Origin: Methylococcales bacterium
Lineage (GTDB): Bacteria; Pseudomonadota; Gammaproteobacteria; Methylococcales; Methylomonadaceae
Length of the DNA: 64,000 nucleotides
Assembly: GCA_030654015.1 (NCBI GenBank)
Contig: JAURYI010000076.1
Coordinates: forward strand, 27,087 to 91,086
Reading direction: 5' to 3'
Under the pieces are notes generated by a model that ran no database searches, had not been told where the DNA came from, and saw nothing but the letters and a program-made list of their open reading frames with translations. This document shows positions 55,290 through 64,000 of this stretch, in pieces; positions within the stretch are counted from its first letter, which is position 1; every line of letters begins with the position of its first letter. The position numbers and the translations under genes were made by a program.

Positions 55290-56891
55290 ATGAAAACTAT
55301 TTCTCCCGATATTAACAAACAAAGTGTAAGCGCCGTAAAATGGAGCGCGCTTGGAAGCATAGCCCAGTATGGCTTATCGTTGGGCGCACAAATCGTCTTA
55401 GCTAGAATTTTGGGACCCGAAAACTACGGATTATTTGCTATGGGCACTATAGTGCTCACTTTTAGCAATTTTTTTTCCAATTTTGGATTTGCCTGGGGAT
55501 TAATTCAAATTCAAGACTTAGTCGAAGAGGATATTCGTTTCGTCTTCACTTGGCAGCTTATTACCGGCATTATGATTGCTATCGGACTGTATTTACTATC
55601 CCCCTTTGTTGCAGACTATTTTAATGAACCGCGAGTCGACCCTATTGTTCGCTGGCTAAGCTTAGCGTGTGTATTCAGCGCCATTACCGCACCAGCCAGT
55701 AATCTACTCAGACGTAACCTCGATTTCCGCTGGATTAATATCATTCAAATCATCAGTTATAGCATTGGCTATCTTGGCATTGGCATCCCGCTGGCTTATC
55801 AGGGCGCTGGCGTTTGGTCCCTTGTTGCAGCATGGCTTACGCAATCTTTTATCATGTTGGTAATAACCTTTATTCGACATCCACATTCAATAAAGCCTTT
55901 ATTTTGGTATAGCGGAGCTAAATTCATGTCCGGAGTTGGTATCACCGTATTTTTAACAAATCTCTGTAACTGGCTGCTCAATAATATGGATCGTATTTTC
56001 TTAGGACGCTTTCTTGATTCTCATGCAGTAGGGCTTTACACCGTAGGCTATAACCTCTCTAATACACCCAACAATCTATTTATTGGCGCATTTCAACCTG
56101 CATTTTTTACTGCAGGCGCCCGTCTTCAATCGGAACCGGATCGTTTGCGTCGAGCTTACCTTCCGGTTATTGCGACAGTGTGGATACTTATTGCCCCGCT
56201 TTTTATTCTTTTTGCAATAATTGCCCAGGACTTAGTTGGTTTTTTATATGGCTCGGCATGGGAGTCCTCTGCGACGGTATTGACTATTTTGGCACTGTGC
56301 ATGCCCGCCTACATCACGTGGAGCATGTCCACTCCCATTTTGTGGAATACAGGTCGAAAACACTTTGAAAGCTTATTGCAATTACCGATTCTGGCAATAG
56401 CGGGATATGCCTTCTATAACTTCGCTAACCAAGGCATTATGATAGTTGCGTTGATCACTGGCGGCCTCCTTTTCATCCGGGCTGCCGTTATCACTACCGC
56501 TGCCTGTCGTCGTTTAAATATTTCCGCTATGGATTTATTCAATTTTGCTGTTCGTGGTATTATCACAATGAGCCTTACAGCAGCCAGTACTTTTAGCGGC
56601 ATTAAACTTGGTATTCTTGGAAATAGTTATATCGCTATTAAACTTGGCCCCATTGCGTATACTTTTGCTGGCATCAACATTAATTTTTCCGCAGTCACTC
56701 CCCATTTACTTCCACTTCTTGGAGGAGTTTTTTTTGGAAGCCTTATTTTATTAGCAACCGTATTTATTTTTCCGCGCTTGCTTGGAAATGAGGTGATCGA
56801 GATGTTGGGCCGGTTTAGTCCGCGACTATCTTTAGCATTAAGCAACAATACCAAATCCGGATCAAGAAAATTAGTGGCGGTGGAAAAATGA
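55290..56891 (+). CDS. Lipid-linked oligosaccharide flippase (MOP/Wzx-type)
   Basis: 533 residues with about 12-14 predicted transmembrane helices. MOP-family polysaccharide flippase: VKWSALGSIAQYGLSLGAQI, ILARILGPENYGLFAMGTIV and a long loop around FNEPRVDPIVRWLSL. Moves the undecaprenyl-linked repeat unit across the inner membrane. Its stop overlaps the polymerase start by 4 bp. Confidence 0.88.
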   Translation: MKTISPDINKQSVSAVKWSALGSIAQYGLSLGAQIVLARILGPENYGLFAMGTIVLTFSNFFSNFGFAWGLIQIQDLVEEDIRFVFTWQLITGIMIAIGLYLLSPFVADYFNEPRVDPIVRWLSLACVFSAITAPASNLLRRNLDFRWINIIQIISYSIGYLGIGIPLAYQGAGVWSLVAAWLTQSFIMLVITFIRHPHSIKPLFWYSGAKFMSGVGITVFLTNLCNWLLNNMDRIFLGRFLDSHAVGLYTVGYNLSNTPNNLFIGAFQPAFFTAGARLQSEPDRLRRAYLPVIATVWILIAPLFILFAIIAQDLVGFLYGSAWESSATVLTILALCMPAYITWSMSTPILWNTGRKHFESLLQLPILAIAGYAFYNFANQGIMIVALITGGLLFIRAAVITTAACRRLNISAMDLFNFAVRGIITMSLTAASTFSGIKLGILGNSYIAIKLGPIAYTFAGININFSAVTPHLLPLLGGVFFGSLILLATVFIFPRLLGNEVIEMLGRFSPRLSLALSNNTKSGSRKLVAVEK

Positions 56892-58330
56892 CTGAATTTT
56901 TGTTAACTTCAATATTACTGTTAGCAGCCTTTTTTGCTGCCATTGCCGCAGCATTCTGTTTAATGAAGGGATTTATACAAGTGGTTTACAGCAAGGAAGG
57001 ATTCTTGCCATACATATTTTATACATCAACCTTTGTTAATATGCTCACAATCATAAGCGAGGGGCGAAATATGTTTGTGTATACCGATCCTAGCGCCATC
57101 AGTCCGGGGCCTTCGTCCTATGTTATATGGATCGCCCGCATCAGTTCGGCTCTTATCCTTTTTGCAGCATGTCAACGTATAGCCAGTCGATTAATGCATT
57201 ACGGGAGTAAACCCAATACTCCGACACTACTGATCATCGCATTCTTGTTTTTCTTCTTTACCAACGTGTTCACCGCTGCACTTTTCAGTGCTCATCCGTC
57301 GTTTGAACACTTTTATGTGTACTTAGTCTTAGTAGGTACCGCCTCTCTATTGTTCGCTCAAGGGGAAGAAGAAATATCTATTCATTCGGCCCGTAATATT
57401 TTTTTTATTTTCCTGGTAATCAGTGCAGGATTTATACCCTGGAACCCTGAGTTAATATTTAACAATAATTATCTTGAGGGGCTTATTCCAGGATTAACAT
57501 ACCGTTATGCCGGACTAGCTAATCACCCTAACTCTTTGGGTATAATTATCGTTTTATTTCTACTATGTCTGTGGAACAAACCTTTTTCCAGTCGTTGGCT
57601 CAACTTTTTAGGCTGGATAATCGGCTATTCGAGCTTGGTATTAGCCCAGTCAAAAACCAGTTGGATTTGTTTTATTATATCCGTGTTCTGTATGGGATAT
57701 TTCAAATATGGTGATTTTGTAAAACAACGTTTTTTCGATTTTAAAAAACCTATCCTTCCGGCGATTTTTACCCTTATAGTTATGATAACGGCCAGTATTA
57801 TTTCGGGATTGGTTATGTTTAGCGATATAGGAGGGGGAATTAATTCGTTTTTTTCTACACGCACGGGTGCTGATCTTATGACAATGACAGGGCGAACCAT
57901 GATCTGGGAAGTTGCATTAAATGAATGGCGCCATAGTCCTATTTTTGGCTATGGATTAACTATCTGGGATACAGCATATCGAGCAAAAATTGGGATACCT
58001 TCGGCAGTTACTGCGCATAGTCAGTTTTATCAAACGCTTGCTAGCGCGGGGATTGTGGGTGTAGCAGGATTATTAATCTATGCAGCGACATTATTCTGGT
58101 TTACATTGAAAACCGCAAAATCAAGCCAGGGATTAACACTTGCTATCTTCTTGATGCTTTCATTTCGATCCATGAGTGAAGTTTCGTTATCCGTAACTGG
58201 TCGTTTTGATTCCGATGCGCTCACCCATATACTGCTCTTGATGATTATTGGTGCTCAATTCAAATCTGATCGTATCCAAAAAAACCTAACGACTTACCAA
58301 TCACTTATTTTCTCCAGAGGTCACAACTAA
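56888..58330 (+). CDS. O-antigen ligase/EPS polymerase family protein (Wzy-like)
   Basis: 480 residues, about 11-12 predicted helices with a large loop around 300-370. Pattern matches the Wzy_C/O-antigen polymerase family: YRYAGLANHPNSLGIIIVLF and MTGRTMIWEVALNEWRHSP...GYGLTIWD. It polymerises repeat units in the periplasm. Translation is coupled to the flippase and to the next glycosyltransferase (stop and start overlap by one base). Confidence 0.85.
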   Translation: MTEFLLTSILLLAAFFAAIAAAFCLMKGFIQVVYSKEGFLPYIFYTSTFVNMLTIISEGRNMFVYTDPSAISPGPSSYVIWIARISSALILFAACQRIASRLMHYGSKPNTPTLLIIAFLFFFFTNVFTAALFSAHPSFEHFYVYLVLVGTASLLFAQGEEEISIHSARNIFFIFLVISAGFIPWNPELIFNNNYLEGLIPGLTYRYAGLANHPNSLGIIIVLFLLCLWNKPFSSRWLNFLGWIIGYSSLVLAQSKTSWICFIISVFCMGYFKYGDFVKQRFFDFKKPILPAIFTLIVMITASIISGLVMFSDIGGGINSFFSTRTGADLMTMTGRTMIWEVALNEWRHSPIFGYGLTIWDTAYRAKIGIPSAVTAHSQFYQTLASAGIVGVAGLLIYAATLFWFTLKTAKSSQGLTLAIFLMLSFRSMSEVSLSVTGRFDSDALTHILLLMIIGAQFKSDRIQKNLTTYQSLIFSRGHN

Positions 58331-59283
58331 TGTTCTGCTCAGTTATTATTCCTCTGTATAACAAGGCATACTTTATTACAGCAGCTATTCAATCCATACT
58401 TAACCAAAGTCATCAGAATTTTGAAGTCATTGTGGTCGATGACGGATCAACTGATGATGGTGCTTCGGTAGTTCAAGCCATTCCTGATCACCGGATTAAA
58501 CTCATTCAACAAGCCAACAGCGGTGTTTCATGTGCGAGAAATCAGGGTATTGAATTAGCAAAAGGCGATCTTGTGTGTTTTCTGGATGCAGATGACTGGT
58601 ACTTACCCACGTACATTGAAACTATTGTTTCAATGGCATTACGATATCCGGAAATAGCATTTTTTGCTACTTCCTATAAATGTATGAGAATCCTTAATCA
58701 ACCGCAGATGTCTTGGGATCCAGGCAATACCCATACTGTCGAGTTAATTGACAATTTTTTCTATCGCTGGCGATTTGGTTCACTATTCGTCACCAACTCA
58801 GTCGCCATTAGACGATTACACTTGACCCAGTTCAAGCCTTATTTCCCGGTAGGTGAGCAATGGGCGGAAGATCAGGATCTGTGGTTTAGGCTAGCCGAAA
58901 AAACGCCTCTTGCATATTGCCCGGCACCGCTTGTTGGTTATAGAATGGAAGTGGCTGGTAGCCTTTGTGCAATCAATGAGCCACGTTCATCAGTGATGTC
59001 TGCCTGTTATCTTCGCCTTGAGCAACGAGCACTTGATCGACAATTTCCAGACAAGCATCGGAATTCAGCGCTTAGATTAGTTACAGAGAGTAAAGTCACA
59101 TCAGCACGCAATACATTAATGGAAGGGCGACGTTATCATGCGTTCATACAATTAATTAGTACATGGCGTAACGGATGGATCTCAAGAAGATGGTGGGTCA
59201 GTTTGATAATGTGCCTTACTGTCTCACCAGCCTTTGTAAGTCACTGGGAAAATTGGCGGCTTCAACGAACACGTGATTGGTAA
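58330..59283 (+). CDS. Glycosyltransferase family 2
   Basis: 317 residues. GT-A fold: VIIPLYNKAYFITAAIQSIL, VDDGSTDDGA and LDADDWYLPTYI (DxD-type). No membrane helix except possibly a C-terminal segment near 290. Adds one sugar to the lipid-linked repeat unit on the cytoplasmic face; donor sugar unknown. Confidence 0.88.
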   Translation: MFCSVIIPLYNKAYFITAAIQSILNQSHQNFEVIVVDDGSTDDGASVVQAIPDHRIKLIQQANSGVSCARNQGIELAKGDLVCFLDADDWYLPTYIETIVSMALRYPEIAFFATSYKCMRILNQPQMSWDPGNTHTVELIDNFFYRWRFGSLFVTNSVAIRRLHLTQFKPYFPVGEQWAEDQDLWFRLAEKTPLAYCPAPLVGYRMEVAGSLCAINEPRSSVMSACYLRLEQRALDRQFPDKHRNSALRLVTESKVTSARNTLMEGRRYHAFIQLISTWRNGWISRRWWVSLIMCLTVSPAFVSHWENWRLQRTRDW

Positions 59284-59465
59284 AACTCTAACTTACCATT
59301 CTTGGACATTTCGATTAGAGTGTGCATCCAATCATGGGCCGAGGCAAATTGCGGCATTTCAAAATAAATAATCATTTATCCCAGAACATATAGAACGTAG
59401 AACGATTTTTTATGTTTTAAACACAACATATTAATTTTTTTCAACCAACTTACTTATAAAATATT

Positions 59466-60482
59466 ATGATGTCAGTCTCTAGTAAGCCTTGTCTGACTAT
59501 CCTTATTAAGGCTCTCAACGAAGAGAGTCATATTGCTGCTTGTCTCAATGCTGCCGTTTCTGAAGCTCAAGCTCTTGGAGGAGAGATAATACTGGTCGAT
59601 TCACTGTCAACGGATAATACAGTGGCTATTGCACGCCAATATCCTATTCGAATAATACAGTTTGAACGAATTGAAGACAGAGGATGCGGTGCGGCTGTGC
59701 AACTTGGTTACCAATATGCACGAGGTGATTTTATTTACGTACTTGACGCAGACATGGAACTACAGCCGGGATTTATTGCGCGTGCGCTTGAATATTTGGA
59801 AAACAACCCAGCGGTTGCTGGCGTCGGCGGATTGATTATTGATACTCGTAAAATCACACCTGATGACAGACGTCGTGCGGAGCACTACTCTTCTCTTAAT
59901 GATACGGTGCTTGTGGATCATCTCGGTGGTGGTGGACTATTCCGGCGTAACGCAATAGCCTCCGTTGACTATTTAGCCAACCGTTGGCTGAAAGCTTGCG
60001 AAGAGGGTGATTTGGGAATACGTTTGATGGCTACTGGATGGCATTTAGTACGACTGCCTGTGCCAGCTGTTAGACATACTGGTCATAACGAATCAGGGCT
60101 TGAAATGATTTTCCGCCTATGGCATAACGGGCGTATGCAGGCATATGGAGTATTCTTGCACAACGCGATAGGAAGACCTTGGTGGCGGGCAAGTATTAAG
60201 CACGCTTGGTTTGTTTTTGCAGCACCTACAGTTTACCTTACAGCCTTTTTCTTTTCATGGGTGCAAGCCAGTGTTGGCATTGAACCACATAAAGCATTGC
60301 TAACATCTGTCACGTTACTTTGGGGTCTGGTATTTCTAGTGCTGTGGAAGAAAAAACGTGACGCCGCAAATGCGCTACTTTCTATCCTTGCTTGGCATTT
60401 TTATACTACCGCTGCTGTACCTGGCTTTCTTAAGAAGATTACAGACCCCAATCAGCCTATTTCTGCATATGAAATTAAATAA
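59466..60482 (+). CDS. Glycosyltransferase family 2 with C-terminal membrane helices
   Basis: 338 residues. CLTILIKALNEESHIAACL, VDSLSTDNTVAIA and LDADMELQPGFIARALEYL mark the GT-A domain (about 10-230). Two hydrophobic helices follow (about 250-275 and 285-300). A leader of 182 bp separates it from the previous gene. The second MITE copy begins 2 bp after its stop. Confidence 0.88.
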   Translation: MMSVSSKPCLTILIKALNEESHIAACLNAAVSEAQALGGEIILVDSLSTDNTVAIARQYPIRIIQFERIEDRGCGAAVQLGYQYARGDFIYVLDADMELQPGFIARALEYLENNPAVAGVGGLIIDTRKITPDDRRRAEHYSSLNDTVLVDHLGGGGLFRRNAIASVDYLANRWLKACEEGDLGIRLMATGWHLVRLPVPAVRHTGHNESGLEMIFRLWHNGRMQAYGVFLHNAIGRPWWRASIKHAWFVFAAPTVYLTAFFFSWVQASVGIEPHKALLTSVTLLWGLVFLVLWKKKRDAANALLSILAWHFYTTAAVPGFLKKITDPNQPISAYEIK

Positions 60483-60483
60483 C

Positions 60484-60574
60484 TGATGTTACGCAGGAAA
60501 ACCAAAAATTACTAACTTACAAAGCAAAAAATAACCATAAGTTATTAATAATTCGTAGTCGGTGCGTAACATCA
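60484..60574. mobile_element. 91-bp MITE-like element, copy 2
   Basis: Begins TGATGTTACGCA and ends TGCGTAACATCA, a perfect 12-bp terminal inverted repeat. Same orientation and length as the copy at 49490-49580, about 92 percent identical by eye. Lies 2 bp after a glycosyltransferase stop codon. Confidence 0.87.
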
Positions 60575-60747
60575 GATAGTAATACATATGTAGTGCCAAC
60601 GGGGGCTTTCTTACACTCCACAATTCTTTGTTTTGCAGCTATTTGTATATAAACGTCACAAAGATAGAGTTAAAGAGGCGGCTCCTTGTTTTTTACCCAC
60701 AATGCATCTGGTTGCAGGGCCAGGCCAATACGTACTGAGATTCAAAG

Positions 60748-61863
60748 ATGAATACAAACAAAGAAAAAATACGGGTTCTTCATATCATTAGCGGCGAGTT
60801 TTTTTCCGGTGCTGAACGTGTCCAGGATGTGCTGGCATTGCGGCTGCCTGATTACGACTACGATGTTGGATTTGCCTGTTTAAAGCGGGGCAAATTTTCA
60901 GCGTGTCGAAACTCCACCGTACCGCTATTCGAGACGCCTATGAAGTCGAAGTTCGACCTAGCGCCTGCGTGGGAAATTGCGCGCATCGTAAAACGCGACG
61001 GCTATGCCTTATTGCATACCCATAGCCCGCGCGCTGCTATGGTGGGACGGGTGGTGGCCTGGTTGACCGGCGTGCCTATGGTGCATCACATACACAGCCC
61101 TACGGCACGAGACACGGAAAAAGCTTGGGGTAATCGAATGAATTCGATCATGGAACGCTTGAGTCTGACCGGTGTTGCACAGCTGATAGCGGTCTCACAA
61201 AGTCTTACTAAATATCTAAGAAGCCAAGGCTGGCCACCGCAAAGGATTACCATGGTAGCCAATGGAGTGCCAATATTTGGATCCTTGCCTGCTCGACCCG
61301 CGCCCGGTCCGGAATGGGTGATTGGTTGTGTGGCATTGTTTCGACCACGCAAGGGAGTCGAGGTGTTGATAGAGGCATTAGCGAAATTGCGTCAAACGGG
61401 ACGACTGGTGCGCCTGCGTGCAGTTGGTCCTTTTGAGACACCCGAATATGAGACTGCTATTAAGGCTCTGGCCGTGCGCTTGGGTGTAAATCTTGCAATC
61501 GACTGGATCGGCTTTACCCAGGACATAAACGCTGAGTTCACGAAAATGGATATATTTGTCCTACCCAGTCTTTTTGGAGAAGGCATGCCGATGGTGATAC
61601 TGGAAGCCATGGCTTCCGGGGCTCCAGTGGTAGCGTCAGATGTGGAAGGTATTTCAGAAGTACTTGATCACGGACGCACCGGTTTGGTAGTGCCTGCTGG
61701 CGAGGTGGACAGCCTAATCGGTGCTCTGACTGATCTGATGGATGGCAAGTACGACTGGAGCAGTATGCGTGAGGATGCCTACAGAGTGCAAGTAGAGCAT
61801 TTCTCGGATCGCAGCATGGCAGAGGGCGTAGCCCGTGTGTATGACGAGGTACTTGGCGTATGA
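60748..61863 (+). CDS. Glycosyltransferase family 4
   Basis: 371 residues. GT-B fold with an N-terminal domain (VLHIISGEFFSGAERVQDVLA; LLHTHSPRAAMVGRVVAWL) and C-terminal nucleotide-sugar-binding domain (ALFRPRKGVEVLIEAL; LPSLFGEGMPMVILEAMASG, E-x7-E type). Works on cytoplasmic lipid-linked repeat unit. Codons look more GC-rich than in the neighbouring genes. Confidence 0.9.
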   Translation: MNTNKEKIRVLHIISGEFFSGAERVQDVLALRLPDYDYDVGFACLKRGKFSACRNSTVPLFETPMKSKFDLAPAWEIARIVKRDGYALLHTHSPRAAMVGRVVAWLTGVPMVHHIHSPTARDTEKAWGNRMNSIMERLSLTGVAQLIAVSQSLTKYLRSQGWPPQRITMVANGVPIFGSLPARPAPGPEWVIGCVALFRPRKGVEVLIEALAKLRQTGRLVRLRAVGPFETPEYETAIKALAVRLGVNLAIDWIGFTQDINAEFTKMDIFVLPSLFGEGMPMVILEAMASGAPVVASDVEGISEVLDHGRTGLVVPAGEVDSLIGALTDLMDGKYDWSSMREDAYRVQVEHFSDRSMAEGVARVYDEVLGV

Positions 61864-61933
61864 ATATTGCTAAATATCGTACGTGCACCTATTCCGTCAC
61901 CTCTCTGTATATCAATCAAGAAGGATGTAAATC

Positions 61934-62383
61934 ATGAAAAAGATATTAGCTGTTGCTTCTGGAGGTGGCCACTGGACCGAACTGATGCGACTGAGAGAAG
62001 TATTTAATGGGCACGATGTTGTATTTGTTGGGGTAAAGCCATTTTACCGCTCAGATGTTGATCCGCACCGATTCTATAGAGTGCTTGATGTGAGTCGCTT
62101 GTATAACAGAATATCAATTCCATTGTTGATCGGTAAACTATTGTTCATTTTGATCAAGGAAAGGCCTGCGATCGTGATAACAACCGGAGCTCTTCCAGGT
62201 ATGCTTGCGCTGCTTCTAGGTAAGATGCTCGGCACACGAACAGTTTGGATTGATAGCATCGCTAATGTAGAAGAGATGTCCCTTTCTGGCAGAATGGCTA
62301 AAAAATTCGCAGACCTCTGGCTGACTCAATGGCCCCATCTGGCTGATGCCGATGGTCCGACCTATCTGGGGAGCATCCTGTGA
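61934..62383 (+). CDS. Alg14/PssD-like glycosyltransferase membrane subunit
   Basis: 149 residues. VASGGGHWTELMRL at the N terminus and VITTGALPGMLALLLGKMLG are Alg14/PssD hallmarks; N-terminal GT-B half with an amphipathic membrane-binding helix (about 60-80). It forms a two-part glycosyltransferase with the next gene. Its stop overlaps the GTG start of that gene by 4 bp. Confidence 0.92.
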   Translation: MKKILAVASGGGHWTELMRLREVFNGHDVVFVGVKPFYRSDVDPHRFYRVLDVSRLYNRISIPLLIGKLLFILIKERPAIVITTGALPGMLALLLGKMLGTRTVWIDSIANVEEMSLSGRMAKKFADLWLTQWPHLADADGPTYLGSIL

Positions 62384-62859
62384 AGGTGTTTGTGACAGTG
62401 GGATCAATGTTGCCTTTTGATCGCCTGGTGTGTGCAATGGATGCCTGGGCGAAGGAGCATCCCGAGGCACAGGTCCATGCCCAGATTGGCGAAACCAGTT
62501 TGCGCCCTTCAAATATGGAGTACTACGCGATGATTAGCCCACCCGACTATCGGGATCACATCGCCGCTTGCGATGTGGTAGTTTCTCATGCCGGGATAGG
62601 AACTATACTTGCCGCTATGGAGTATAACAAACCGTTGGTTATGGTGCCGCGTCAACCAGAACTTTACGAAGTGACCAATAACCATCAATTCGCCACAGCC
62701 AAATGGCTGGAGGATCGCCCAGGGATTCACATTATCTATTCAGATGACGAATTAGCAGAAGCAATATCTAAAAGCATTGGATCAGACGGCGGCTCAATTA
62801 TTGAGACAGGATCACGAGACAAGCTGATCGACGCCCTACGCCAATTTATCTCCAGCTAA
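62380..62859 (+). CDS. Alg13/PssE-like glycosyltransferase catalytic subunit
   Basis: 159 residues, GTG start overlapping the previous stop. Starts MKVFVTVGSMLPFDRLV and contains DVVVSHAGIGTILAAMEYNKPLVMVPRQ, the GT28-type nucleotide-sugar site. C-terminal half of the split enzyme. Last EPS gene; an intergenic gap of about 290 bp with a strong hairpin follows. Confidence 0.93.
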   Translation: MKVFVTVGSMLPFDRLVCAMDAWAKEHPEAQVHAQIGETSLRPSNMEYYAMISPPDYRDHIAACDVVVSHAGIGTILAAMEYNKPLVMVPRQPELYEVTNNHQFATAKWLEDRPGIHIIYSDDELAEAISKSIGSDGGSIIETGSRDKLIDALRQFISS

Positions 62860-63018
62860 AGGGGTTTCAACTTAAAAGTGAAGAGTGTAAATAATTTCGT
62901 GTGACTGATTATAACTGTTAAATAGTGATTTTTTGAAATAGGTAACGCTTATCTAGGATACCCCCAATTCAAGGCGATCAGTAAAATTACGAGATTAATG
63001 TCTGCGGAAGCCTCATTC

Positions 63019-63074
63019 GTCTTTGCACTTTGTTTTTATACCCAGTAATGGGTATAAAAACAAAGTGCAAAGAC
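63019..63074. terminator. 56-nt hairpin with 26-bp perfect stem between convergent genes
   Basis: Arms 63019-63044 and 63049-63074 are exact reverse complements with loop GTAA. It separates the EPS cluster (plus) from the FN3 protein (minus). On the plus strand no T-run follows, and the stem is far longer than in typical intrinsic terminators, so a repeat-derived structure is possible. Confidence 0.65.
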
Positions 63075-63153
63075 AGACACGACACAATTACCGGGAAGCC
63101 CTTATTTTTACTGCACAAAAAATGCCCCATGAAAATACAGACCCCATCGCTTC

Positions 63154-64000
63154 TTATTTTGTAGCTGTTTTGAAGTTAAAAATAGTAGAGGTGACGGTAG
63201 CACCTGCACTATCTTTGACAATAATTTGGTAATAATAACTAGTGCGCCGAATCAGTCCAGTAAGATTCACTGAATGACTGGTACTTAGGCCGCTAAAAAT
63301 GGCGGACAAGTTCAAATTAGCTGCACTAGTTCCATAATAAATACGACCACTTGAGGGAGCATTGGTAGTCCAATTAACAGTAGCACCACTAGACGTTATA
63401 TTGTTCACATAATATGAGCTTATATTTATCGCCTGTTGTAACGTCTGAACATTAGCCGTGTTGCTTGAAACAGATAGATTGCCAGCACTATCGTAGGCTT
63501 TGATTGTGTAATTATAGGTTGTTCCTTTTACAATAGAAGTATCAGTAAAGCTGGGTACAGCACTCGTGCCAATTTCTGTATTGTCTCTATAAACTTTGTA
63601 ACCGGCAACACTCACATTGTCAGTTGATGCGCTCCATGAGAGAGTGACGGTTGACGAGTTAGTGGGCGTTGCTGCAAGATTCTGAGGGACTGACGGAGGA
63701 GTGGTGTCAGAAATGGTTAATGGAGAAGTGGTTGATGAACCATACTCAAAAGCGCCGATGTCAACTTGTCCGTCTGTTGCCCTTGCTTTTAAATCAAAGT
63801 CTATCGTTGGCGCGCCCGTTGATGTTCCGGCGTTGATAGCGGGAGACGTTGCCTGAAGACGAAAATTAGCATTGGCGATACTGCCAAAAAGAGGGTTTCC
63901 CGTAACAGCGTTTGTCCCGCTTATTGAACCGCCATCAAACAAATTGTTACTGATCGCCACACCGGAAGACGCTGCTATGTTGAAAGATCCGGCCTTACTC
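63154..64000 (-). CDS. Secreted beta-helix / fibronectin type III protein, C-terminal part
   Basis: The frame is open to the right edge, so the start is outside. Visible in order: end of a right-handed beta-helix (NIAASSGVAISNNLFDGG), choice-of-anchor Q-like motif (NPLFGSIANANFRLQATSPA, VDIGAFEYG), FN3 domain 1 (PPSVPQNLAATPTNSSTVTLSW...AYDSAGN), FN3-like domain 2 (SSGATVNWTTNAPSSGRIYYG...IIVKDSAG). No C-terminal anchor such as PEP-CTERM is visible; it ends FNFKTATK. An extracellular surface or carbohydrate-active protein is likely, near the EPS cluster. Confidence 0.82.
   Translation of the reverse strand, partial: SKAGSFNIAASSGVAISNNLFDGGSISGTNAVTGNPLFGSIANANFRLQATSPAINAGTSTGAPTIDFDLKARATDGQVDIGAFEYGSSTTSPLTISDTTPPSVPQNLAATPTNSSTVTLSWSASTDNVSVAGYKVYRDNTEIGTSAVPSFTDTSIVKGTTYNYTIKAYDSAGNLSVSSNTANVQTLQQAINISSYYVNNITSSGATVNWTTNAPSSGRIYYGTSAANLNLSAIFSGLSTSHSVNLTGLIRRTSYYYQIIVKDSAGATVTSTIFNFKTATK

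Noticed and set aside
55099..55293. 64-codon ORF before the flippase
   Set aside because: No motif; overlaps the flippase start and gives an unconvincing product.
63023..63232. 69-codon plus-strand ORF after the exopolysaccharide cluster
   Set aside because: It is read from the long palindrome and the antisense of the FN3 protein.

Overview
The window looks like chromosome from a methane- or methanol-oxidising gammaproteobacterium, probably order Methylococcales. It carries a complete bacterial formyltransferase/hydrolase operon (fhcB-A-D-C) with a Fae-family gene beside it, that is, the tetrahydromethanopterin formaldehyde-oxidation branch. This sits among standard gammaproteobacterial blocks (pheST-ihfA-merR-tRNA-Pro; ffh, rpsP-rimM-trmD-rplS; tig-clpP-clpX-lon-hupB-tRNA-tRNA-ppiD). 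The assignment rests on gene content only.

Layout. 1-342: tail of a Bat-type VWA/TPR protein. 352-6767 (minus): six tightly packed or overlapping genes, CobW GTPase, ZIP transporter, DUF1826, CobW GTPase, a second fhcA and a third CobW GTPase, behind a perfect 32-bp palindrome (6793-6824) that resembles a Zur operator. I read this as a zinc-limitation operon that includes a spare subunit of the C1 pathway. 7018-8022: dusA. 8061-12416: decayed accessory segment (frameshifted SF2 helicase, IS5-family element with TAA target duplication, orphan small gene, degenerate ~48-bp repeats) ending at the 3' end of tRNA-Pro. 12417-18744: tRNA-Pro, MerR-like gene, ihfA, pheT, pheS, flavin reductase, nadC and a DNA glycosylase. 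18772-19007: inverted-repeat element abutting a PIN-toxin remnant. 19024-21851: a three-gene unit (single-TM protein, P-loop ATPase, WHD/TPR protein) whose first two products share a 12-residue Asn/Gly motif; I read it as a split STAND-type signalling system. 21956-37773: housekeeping genes for SRP, ribosome, tRNA modification, proteolysis and folding, plus tRNA-Asp, -Val and -Leu. 37966-44561: C1 region with a small protein, radical SAM protein, Fae-like protein and fhcC, D, A, B. 45098-62859 (plus): exopolysaccharide cluster with sugar transferase, export and chain-length proteins, kinase, outer-membrane barrel, an odd one-module NRPS, flippase, polymerase and glycosyltransferases including an Alg14/Alg13 pair. 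Two 91-bp copies of a small repeat element bracket the 11-kb middle of this cluster. 63154-64000 (minus): C-terminal part of a secreted beta-helix/FN3 protein.

How the genes fit together. FhcABCD releases formate from formyl-H4MPT. The metal-dependent FhcA subunit has a paralogue inside the zinc operon, which suggests that C1 flux is protected when zinc is short. The exopolysaccharide cluster has the parts of a Wzx/Wzy pathway: lipid-linked initiation by the sugar transferase, extension by glycosyltransferases, flipping, polymerisation and export through the EpsE/F/G/L set. The strongest candidates for something not well described are the zinc/FhcA2 operon and the split STAND-like trio.
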